Origin: Lycocorax pyrrhopterus obiensis
Taxonomy: Eukaryota > Chordata > Aves > Passeriformes > Paradisaeidae
Reading direction: 5' to 3'
DNA: 64,000 bases
Assembly: GCA_014706295.1 (NCBI GenBank)
Contig: JACSVZ010000013.1
Span: 399,231-463,230 of the forward strand
Shown here: positions 55,306 to 64,000 of the stretch, in pieces
Numbering within the stretch: position 1 is the first letter of the stretch
How the letters are laid out: each line of letters starts with the position of its first letter
The notes under the pieces: generated by a model
Seen by the model: only the letters and a program-made list of their open reading frames with translations
Database searches by the model: none
What the model was told of the DNA's origin: nothing
Made by a program: the position numbers and the translations under genes

Positions 55306-58300
55306 GGGGTCCTGCCCTGAGGGAGCTCTGTCAGCCCCCGTTTCCACTCTCAGGCTCTTAATGGAAACTTCAAATAGCATCAAACCTGGGGCACTGGGGA
55401 ACCTTGGTAATAACCTTCCTCTCCCTCAATCATACTCACTGCCAAAACCTATTTTTTTGGGATCTCATTTATAAAGATCCTCATCCAAAGCAATTTCACA
55501 ATAAAATGAAGTATTTGCCGGTTCTCCAGGTTTTTTTCCATCCAGACATAGAATATCAAATGTAATCAGGGCTGTTTAACCTCAAAAGTGGTGCTGATCA
55601 GCATTAAGTGTATTTTTACCTTTTTAGCACTTTGAATTTAATTATGTAGCAGCATTGCACACGCCGTCCAAGTTTGGTGCCAACTGATTTGGGTCATTTG
55701 GCTGAACCATCTGAAATGCGGGTTTGATTCTGGGGCTGTTGCACCACTGACATCTGCCTGGGATTGTAAAACATATAAAAAATACTTATTTTTATGGCTT
55801 TTCTTGCCAGGCCTTTAGAGGTTTGAAATTCAAGCTTTCTGGATCTGATCCTCCTTCAAAGCCTTTCCTGCCAGGGATTTTGTGGTGATGTCTGAAGCTT
55901 TTCTTACCTATTGAAACTGGAAAATAGTCAGTATTAGAAGGAGCATTGTCTTGCACTCCTCCTAGCTGGAAATTTTCTTTCTTCATCATGGGGTTTTGGG
56001 CCTTTAACAAGCTAATTTAAAACTAATTAGATTCTTGTACCTCCTCTCATCAGCATAACCCATAACTGGCTGTAACTTGGGGCAATTTTGCTTCTGATAT
56101 TGCTGGAAATGTTTGCAGAGAGGAGAAGCAGCCTGTGGCAGGCTGAGGTGCCAGGCTGGACGGGGTTGGATTGGACACCTGCTCAACACCTCTTCCTCTA
56201 AACTTGGTTTCTGTGGGGGTCAGGGTGATGAGCCCCCCTCAGAGCCTTCCTGTGTGTGGGGAGGAGCGGTCCCTGTGAGGGGACAAGGATCTGGCCTTGG
56301 CCATTGCAGCACTGAGAGCAGAGGGACACCTCCTCCTTCCGCCAAAGCCGGCAGAGCTGTCTCCAGCCTGGTGCAAACGGATTTCTGGATGTTAAAGATG
56401 GAAACATCAGTGGATTCGCTTAGAAGAGCTACTTGTGTGAATTTTAATCTTAATTGAGTTTAGTTGTAAAACCTTCGTATGACCTTTTTATGAATTAGGT
56501 GCAGACAAATAGGAAATGTTTTGCATTATCACTTAAAAGTACCCTTCCTGCTGTACCTTACTCCCACAAATAATTAGAGAGGAAAGTGGTAATTACATGA
56601 ATCAATTGATAGCAGCATTTGGCTCAGACAATGCTAGAAAAGAAACTATAATTTAAGATTAACGTGTACTATAAAGTTGACGAAGAAAATGGAAATTTAT
56701 GTAAATTCCAATAGACAATTTATAAGGTTACAGACTATGTGGGATGCACATGTTTGTGACTGTTCTTTAGGTTCAGCTAGTTAGGGTGGCTTTCCAGACT
56801 GAACCAGTGCTTTCCTTTGGATTCCGTCCTCTTAAAATTTAAAAGCTTTTCAATTTGAGGAGGGTAAGCCAGTTGTTTGAGATTAGATTGAAACTTTCCA
56901 CTTCTTCCACTGCTTATCCCAGGAAGAGAGGACATGGTATGCTACAAAACACACAATCATTGGAGTAATTTGCATAATTAAACACTAGGAGGCTTTACAG
57001 AAGCCAGAGCAGTTTCTAACAGCCAGGGACCCCATATGCTCTGCCCTAAAATTGCACATTTCTTCTCTCACAGGCTCTAAGTCGGTGACACCTATAATTT
57101 TGGGTGTCAGACTGACGGTGATGAAGGACAAAGCCCTGTGTGAGGGCACGGGTGATGGGGAGGTTTGTGGTGGGCTCAGAGCTGAATGCAGGGGTTGGGG
57201 CTGGGGCTGGTGGCAGGCACTGTGCCCTGGCAGGGCGTGTGTTACTGGATCACCTCTGTGCGGGAAGCTGAGAGTTTCTCTGGCCATTTATTCCCTGCTA
57301 TCATTTATTCTCAAATGTGAGAGTGAAGTGTTTTGAAAATAAGGTGAGAACCAGCAAGTTGCCTCCTGAGTCACATCCTATTCCTTTGTGTTTTCAGTTG
57401 CACCTGCCGACTTCAGCAGCAAACATCACCTTTTACTTCAATTTGTTCTTTTCAGGAGCAGCAGAAGCCTAAGGAGGAGTGGGTGGGCTCTACTATATAT
57501 ACAGCAACCCCCCCCAGCCTCAGTCCTACTCTTATTCATACTCGCAGGAAACTCCCACTCGCTGAGGACTGGATGATCAGGCTGTAAATTCCCAGTGTGG
57601 AGGTGGTTTTGCCTGTTTACATCACTGTATCGAGACCAAGGCAGAATTTAGCTCTGAAAAGCCTAAATTTTGGGTTGAACAGAGCCAGAAAAACATCAGC
57701 CATGTTTTGAACGCAACTTAAATTTAAAGGTTGGTGACAAGAAAAAGAACACTTAAAGCTGTATTTGAGAACTGCTGACCATCGGTAATCATCGTAAGTT
57801 TTATATCTGCGTTTGGAATCAGTGTATAGAATATGATTGTGAATTCAGTGAAATCCCAGTCCAAGTTAGGATTTTGGTCTGAAGAACCAGACCTTGGCCC
57901 TTTAAGGGCTGATAGGAAAACTAACTTCATGTGTTTTTAAAACAACTTCGTGAAACTCATTCTTTAATCTGCCAATTTCCATTTTCATAAAAGTCCTTTC
58001 TCCACAGCTATTAAACATCTTTAAAATATAATTTAAAATATGTAATAACCTTTGTCATCTGTTCTACAGCTTGCCTTCAGCCAGTGCACTACTTGTGAAT
58101 ACAGAATTTCAAATTAAATTTACTAATCTCAAGGAAAAAGGACACTAGAAAATATTGCATTCACGGTTTGTACTGGCACAGCAAGCTAAGAACAACTAAT
58201 TCTATCAAGCAACAAAATAAATTATACATTCCCTCTCCTGGTTGAGCTGAAATACTGCACAAAATTATTGAAAAGCTTCTCATGTAAAACCGAAGGAAAA

Positions 58301-61300
58301 TACCAATTATCGTCCTGTTGCTGGTGGCGCTTGGAGCGGTGAGAGCTCCGCTCTCGAGGTGATGGGAACGGGGAGTTGTCCCAGGCAGAGGGGCCTGTCC
58401 TGAGGCAGGAGGGGCAGGAGATCCTCCATGTCTTGGTGGGTGCTGTGAGCGAATCCAGGAGGGTGGATTCAGGACCATAAGTGCACCTTCCTTCCTCCTT
58501 GCTCTCTTCTCTGTAGGCAGGGGTTGGATTTGACTTTTCAAGGTAATGCTTACACTCCATGGGACCTTAGAAATCTAGAGTGCCCAGCTTGGACTCTCCA
58601 TCCTGAACACAACCTTTCCAAAGTGGTGTTTTAGGTGGTTTTCACCTCTAAAACTGGGGTAGTGTTTTGAGTTCCTACCAAATAAATGTATGCAGGAATA
58701 CAGTGGAGAAATTTATTTTTGTTACATCATTTAACAAAAATCCAACTCATCTGGCACATTTTGTCATTATAATAGGAAAGAAATGGAGCTCCCCCTGCAA
58801 AAAAACATTTCTAGGAATGCAGTCAGAAAGCACAACCCAGCAGCATCAGCCTCTCCTGCTGCTGTTCCAACAGTTCCATTTGGACCTGGCTGTCTTTCTG
58901 TCCATGCTCCGAGTAATTCACTCAGAAACCAGCCAGAAATAAATGGGGAGGAATCACTGTGCTGAAAGCAGCGTGCTTTCATTTGTCTCCCCATCTAAGC
59001 TCCACCTGTCTGGCCTCTGGAGCTGACCTTTATTTAATTGGGACCAGGCTGGAGGGATCACTAGAAAGCAGCAGGTTCGTGTGTCTGTTCCCCCACTGAT
59101 TTGTGGGGAGAGGGTGGTCTGGGGTAGAGCTGTTGTCTGCGGTTGCTGCTCCTGTCAGGGCTCTCAGCAGAGCTTCAGAAGGAGGTGAAACAAAGCTCTC
59201 AGTGCCAGGAAACTGCACGGTGCTGCTCACCAGGGTGGAATCAGGAATGCAGTCCTCAGGTGCTCTGTTCTGCAGGAGAAGGGCAGTTAGAGGCAATTCC
59301 CTGGCTCAGAGCCCTGTCCTTCCTCGCCCAGAGCCCTGTCCCTCCAGCTGCCTCTGCATTGTGCCGAGGGGTTTTGTTACAGGAAGGCTGGAGGATGCTG
59401 CACCACCGTGTGTGAAACGCGAGCGAGGGGCTCTTCGGACAAACCCCGGTGCTGTGTGTAGGCACCGCTCTGCCTGCGTGTGGTGGGGATGTGCCAGGGT
59501 GGAGCTTTCACCTCCCTTGGGCGCCTTTTCAAAATCAGCCTCTTTTGTGCCTCCCTGCTGTGGCCGCTGCACTCACAGAAAAGATTTTTAAAATTTTTTT
59601 GCAGAAAAGGTGCTTGAAAAAATGTTCTTTAATGAAATGTTTTGGGGTGTGTAATCAGAATTTTTTTAATGATTCATGTCATAAGTGCAAAGAATTTTGG
59701 CTAAAGTTGAAAGTAAGGGGTTTTTTAATCAGCAACATGCTCATTATTCACTTCCCACTCTCAGCCAAGACAAGAAAAACAGCAGCTTTCTGATGAAAAG
59801 AAGAGGATCCATCAGGTCCCACTCACTTTTCATGAACTAAGAACTGATGTCAGTGACTGTCAGATTTAAGTGATTTTCCCCATAAATCTCCTCTTTACTC
59901 GCAAAAAGGAATCATTGTTCCCTAACACTGCACAAGCTTTTTGTTCGGGTTTGCTGTGTATAAAATTTAATGAGAACAGGCACAGAACACATCAAGAGCT
60001 GAGCATGTGTCAGTTAGGAACCGTGTGTTTGAAAACCTTTTCCTATAATTATCTACATTTCCAGTTCCCCGCTCGGGGAGGATGAGGGAAGGGGCTGTGT
60101 GCTCACTGGAACAATGGCTAACAGGAACGGCGGGAGCGCCCGACTGCCAGAATGGGACGTGGCTGAGGCAAAGGGAGAGACGGGAAGGAGCTCAGATGAT
60201 TAAAAATGAGGTGTCCCCGAGGCCGTACTTGTGTGGCTGTTCTTCAGTTTGGAGACTTGGGTGGTGTTTATTGACGGGCTGCGCTGACCGAGCTGCTTGT
60301 GATAATCTCGTCTGTCGCCTGTCGGTCACCCCGTCTGCTCTGTCGCAATTTGTGCTCTGACCTTGTCCCGGGGAGGTGGTTCTGGTCCAGCCCTGTCTCG
60401 GGGAGGTGGTTCTGGTCCATCTTTCCATCACCACATAGGGTACAGAATGGGCAGGGTCTGGGCTGGGACACTGGGGACAGGTGCAGGAGGGATAATGGTC
60501 CTGGAGAGGACCGAGAAAGCAGCGCTGTCCCATGGGGTGTTCCCAGAGAAGCTGGGTCTGTGTTCATGCACCCACAGAGCAGAGTTACAGCAGCCTCTCC
60601 CTGCTACACCCCACACACCGTGCCCTTACAGACACAGCCTGCCCAATCTGCCTTTTCCCAGGAAGTCCAGGATAAACTCTAGCTGCCTGAAGGAAACTGC
60701 CATGCCATGGACAGCCACCTGAGCTCTCCTGAGGCTCACTGCTCCAGGGAACAAGGGTATTTTTGGGAAGTCTGTTTGACCCTGCAGAGCCTGAGGTGTC
60801 AGCTGCAACTCACCAGCCTGTGCTGCCCTCAGGGGAGGAAAACAAACTCAGGTTTTGCCTTCATTTTGTGAAAGAAATAACCACTTTGGCTCTCATTGTT
60901 TCAAGCAGAAGTGCATTTTTTTCTGTAGGGATGTTTCTTTTCTAAAAATACAAGTAGCCAGGTTTTGGGTCACAGGAGGGATGGATGCAGCCAGTCTGGG
61001 AGCTGTTTTCACCATCCACCACTTGGTGAGAAGGGGCAAGCCTGGGGCTGAGAGGTCTCTGGTGCTGGAGTCAAGCAGCACTGTGAAGAGGAGAGACTTC
61101 ATACCAAGTTTGACAGAGATGCTCTCCTGTTTAGCCCCAAGGTGCAGAAAGGACTCCCTGCTTCCTAAACTCCTTCTCAGAGAGGAGTATGGGTCTGGCT
61201 GGATCTAATTCTAGTCCCGGGCTTGGTCAATGGTTTATTTAAAGGATTATACAAGTGTAATTGAACCTCTCTACAAATCTGTCCTACAGGATTTAGTATG

Positions 61301-61612
61301 GCAAACCAGATACATGCAAAATGAATTAGTTATTTCAATTGATGATTATAATGATTAGAATAAAGGACCTTAATCAGAATTATCTGCTACACAATATAGG
61401 TAGTTATAACTACAATTACAGTGCACTACTTATTAAATCAGTAATTTCAAAGGCAGCTTAATAATTATCAAGTAGATATCGAAGTTACGCCAATGTCTGA
61501 GGGTAAATCTCTTCTGCTCAGCCTCGAGGAGTGACCTTGAGGGGCGTCCCCACTCCAGGGAGGAATCTCCAGGCACATTCCCAGGCGGGGTATGTTAGAA
61601 CACCCTGCCATC
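55306..61612. other. Long single-copy region, no gene recognised
   Basis: No gene is recognised. Bases 55480-55790, 56440-56760, 57640-58320 and 61200-61490 are AT-rich and non-repetitive. A TATA-like CTATATATACAG lies at 57492-57503. Bases 60070-60360 are CpG-richer than their surroundings and run into a 30-bp duplication (annotated separately). The 162-codon plus frame at 59103-59591 has no domain I recognise. Confidence 0.4.
60361..60420. repeat. Two-copy 30-bp tandem duplication
   Basis: Two adjacent 30-base units share 'CGGGGAGGTGGTTCTGGTCC' and differ at only three positions. The 30-base period keeps frame, giving a short Thr-Thr-Ser-Pro repeat on the minus strand, which is not evidence of a gene. 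Confidence 0.9.
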
Positions 61613-61757
61613 CCCCCCCTGGATCCTTGGAAGTGTCCAAGGCCAGGTTGGACGGGGTTTGGAGCACCCTGGGACAGTGGAAGGTGTCCGTGCCCATGGC
61701 AGGGGTGGCACTGGATGGGCTTTAAGGTTCCTCCCAACCCAAACCACTCTGTGATTT
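61613..61757 (+). mobile_element. CR1 LINE 3' fragment
   Basis: This is a sense-oriented CR1 3' end of about 145 bases: 'GGATCCTTGGAAGTGTCCAA', 'GGCCAGGTTGGACGGGGTTT', 'TGGCAGGGGTGGCACTGGAT', 'GGTTCCTCCCAACCCAAACC' and the tail 'CTCTGTGATTTTA'. The short frames on both strands here are CR1 translations. Confidence 0.95.
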
Positions 61758-64000
61758 TAAATGTTCTTTCAATGGTTATGGGTGAGTGTTGCCCTTGGAC
61801 AGGTATTTTACAACTATAAAATTCAGCTTCTGTGATTCATCATCTTAACTCTTATGAGTATTCTTTTTGAAATGTCAAGATTCGTCATCTTAAAAGGCAG
61901 AAATCAATCAGCAAGTGAAAACAAGCACAAGGAAGTATTGTAATTTTTTAATGACTTTTGAGGCAATTAGAAGTTGTCTAACTCCTTGCTTCTACAAAAT
62001 CCTTGTTCTAGAAAGTTATTGGGGGAAAAAGAGATTCCCATCTGCTTTGAAAGCTTTCCCTCAAAATCCTGGAGACAGGGATGGTGTTCCCTTGCACACA
62101 GGGTAAAAATCCATCCTTTGTATGAGGACCATCCAGAAATAAGTTGTGATTTTTGGGTGGAAATGATGGGGATCAACCACAGGAGTCGAATAAAGTGTTT
62201 TCTTCCCTATCTCCAATCCTAAAGTGAAGAGTAAGTATCTCATCTGGTCTATGATTGCCTGCCACACTCCAGCTGCTTAACAGATACATTAATAAATGCA
62301 TGAACCGTGACCTTGCTGCAATTAAACACTGAACACGGAATCGGCATGAACCACACGGAGCCCAAAAGGTGCAGTGGCCACTTGATTTCTTGGCTTTTAC
62401 CTCTACACATCCTGTTCAGGACTGGCACTGGAGTGGCTTTGGAAATGTTTACCAGGACTGTGCTTTAAGCTCAGCATTCAATTAATAAAAAGAGAAAGAG
62501 GTCATGCCCATAATTTGTGTTTGGCATTGGGGAACTTGCAGGCTGTCAATAGCATTTAAATTTTTTCTTTCCAATCTATTAAGGTGTTTAATTTCATTTT
62601 AACCTTAAAGAGTTAGGGCTGGTAGCAGCCACCAACACTAAATTAACATAGCTGTTTGCAGTCATTAATTGCCATGCCTGAATGGCAAAATAAAACAAAA
62701 TTACAAAATAACCCCCTGATTTTCCCATCTCCCAGGCAGCATATCCAGAGTAGCAGTTCTGGAGCTGCAAGAAGTCGTCTGCAATCAGGACTGAGTGATC
62801 TTTATTGACTGCCCTGTGCCATGCGAGGTACAGCCCATGGCCTTCTCGGGTCCCTGATTCACTGCTTTTCGTTTATTGAGTGCCTACATCAAAGCAGAGG
62901 TAATTTCCCATAACGGGGCAGGGCGTGAGTACAACACAGCCCACAGAGTAAATTATTACAACTGCGTGGAGATGCTTTTGTACAATGACATTTTATTGAT
63001 GCTTCTTCCTGGTCACTCTTCACTGCAGACAACAAAAACAAACTGGACGAGGAAATGCCTCGTAAACCACTTTGGAGAGATGATCTGAATGTTTCTGATT
63101 TCTGTACCTTTGACAGTGGTGAACGTGCGAGGGAGTATTGCCTCCAAGGGGAAGGCATGGCAATAAATGATGCAAATTGGCAGGATTACAGGATGTAATG
63201 AATCCAAAGAAGATTTAAAAATATAATTGGAAAAGGTGTCAAAGAAAAACATGGTTAGTCTGTTTTATCTGTTATTGGGGCTCGAGCTTCCAACCTATTA
63301 AGAAATTTGCCCTTGTCAAGGAAAAAGATGGAATATCTCACTGAGTCCTGTGAGCGCTGTTACCACACAGGAGCTGTGCGCAGGGGTGAGGCAGAGCTGC
63401 TGTCACGGGCTCTTTTATTGCTCTTTAATTCCTAAGGGAAGGGAAAATCTGTTTCTTAGAAAATTCCTCTCCGCATTTTGATTTCTTCTCCATTTCCTTA
63501 TGCTAATGGGGCTGGTGTGATGGGAAGTATGATTGTGGAATGAACCGTTTCAGGCTGCCGTGCTTCTGCCTGCAGCAGTAGCTGCTGCTGGGCACCGCTG
63601 TGTGCCAGGGCCAGCAGGGGCAGGGAGCCCAGCGCCTCTCCTCGGGATGGGGCAGGGCTCAGCAGAGTGGCTGGCAGCATCTCGCCATGCCCAGGGAATA
63701 ACACGATGTCTTTGCCCCTTGCTAGGGAGGTACCCTTTGGTGTGGGTTGCACGAGCCAAGGGTGCAGCAGCTTCAGGAATCACCCCAGTAACCGATGCTG
63801 CCCTGCAGGAATTAGCCAGGGTCTGTTTTCTGTACCTGGCAGACCCCGCAGTTCCTGTGTCAGCTGGCAAAGCTCTTCAACTTAGACCCTATGAGCTGAG
63901 GATAAAACTGACTTCTGAGATCATCTCTGCTGGAGAAAAAGAGCCCAAATTGAGGCCCTTGAAAGGAGAAGAGAAAAATAATTTTCTTGTAACATGGTAA
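61758..64000. other. Single-copy sequence to the window end
   Basis: No gene is recognised. Most of it is AT-rich and non-repetitive. The last reading frame, 63533-64000 plus (155 codons, ending with TAA at the final bases), is Ala/Leu/Pro-rich in its first half and has no known domain. No repeat is seen. Confidence 0.4.

Noticed and set aside
54485..55474. A 329-codon frame rich in Trp, Val, Gly, Cys and Pro
   Set aside because: It crosses the 35/36-bp array, where all three plus frames are open because the unit lacks stops; no start context or homologue supports it.
57492..57503. TATA box (CTATATATACAG) as a promoter
   Set aside because: No CpG-rich context, initiator or downstream exon was visible; an isolated TATA-like string is weak evidence.
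1..64000. tRNA, rRNA, snRNA, CRISPR arrays or bacterial-style operons
   Set aside because: I saw no cloverleaf with A and B boxes, no rRNA blocks and no spaced palindromic repeats; the tandem arrays have no unique spacers.

Overview
The window reads as non-coding vertebrate nuclear DNA from a bird, most likely a passerine. The main evidence is 17 fragments of CR1, the dominant avian LINE. They are nearly all 3' ends, and the better preserved ones finish in the CR1 tail pattern resembling GATTCTGTGATTCT. The common CR1 variant here resembles copies I associate with songbirds. That species-level reading is inference from memory of repeat consensus sequences and was not searched.

I recognise no protein-coding exon, rRNA, tRNA, CRISPR array or bacterial-type operon. 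Open reading frames are plentiful, but they fall into two uninformative classes. Some are antisense or sense translations of CR1. Others run through tandem repeats whose units lack stop codons. The remainder are Pro/Ser/Gly-rich frames typical of GC-rich avian intergenic or intronic sequence. The window could be intergenic or lie inside a long intron; the sequence alone does not decide.

Layout: 1-6.5 kb carries five CR1 pieces separated by single-copy sequence. 6.5-15 kb is mostly AT-rich single-copy DNA with one short CR1 end and a small 17-bp triplication. At 15.1-15.8 kb an AT-rich tract is followed by a minisatellite built from alternating 35- and 32-bp units. 15.8-23 kb is single copy with a CpG- and NotI-containing patch near 18.4 kb. 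23-26.4 kb holds three closely related CR1 copies, two of them in inverted orientation. 28.5-31.4 kb holds an 18-bp array (24 copies) and a 47-bp array (6 copies). 34-48 kb contains seven CR1 pieces, a 30/31-bp array (40.36 kb), a 44-bp array with a perfect 134-bp internal duplication (41.36 kb) and CpG-rich patches near 43.0, 44.3 and 45.4 kb. A 35/36-bp array of 17 copies lies at 54.7-55.3 kb. The rest, to 64 kb, is largely single copy and AT-rich with one more CR1 end at 61.6 kb.

The most notable property is the density of unrelated minisatellites: six arrays with different unit lengths in about 40 kb. Several have organised higher-order structure, one carries a periodic run of 5' splice-donor-like sites and another a run of 3' splice-acceptor-like sites. 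I found no convincing new gene system. Candidates for follow-up are the arrays, the inverted CR1 pair, the CpG patches and a homeodomain-type TAATTA cluster.
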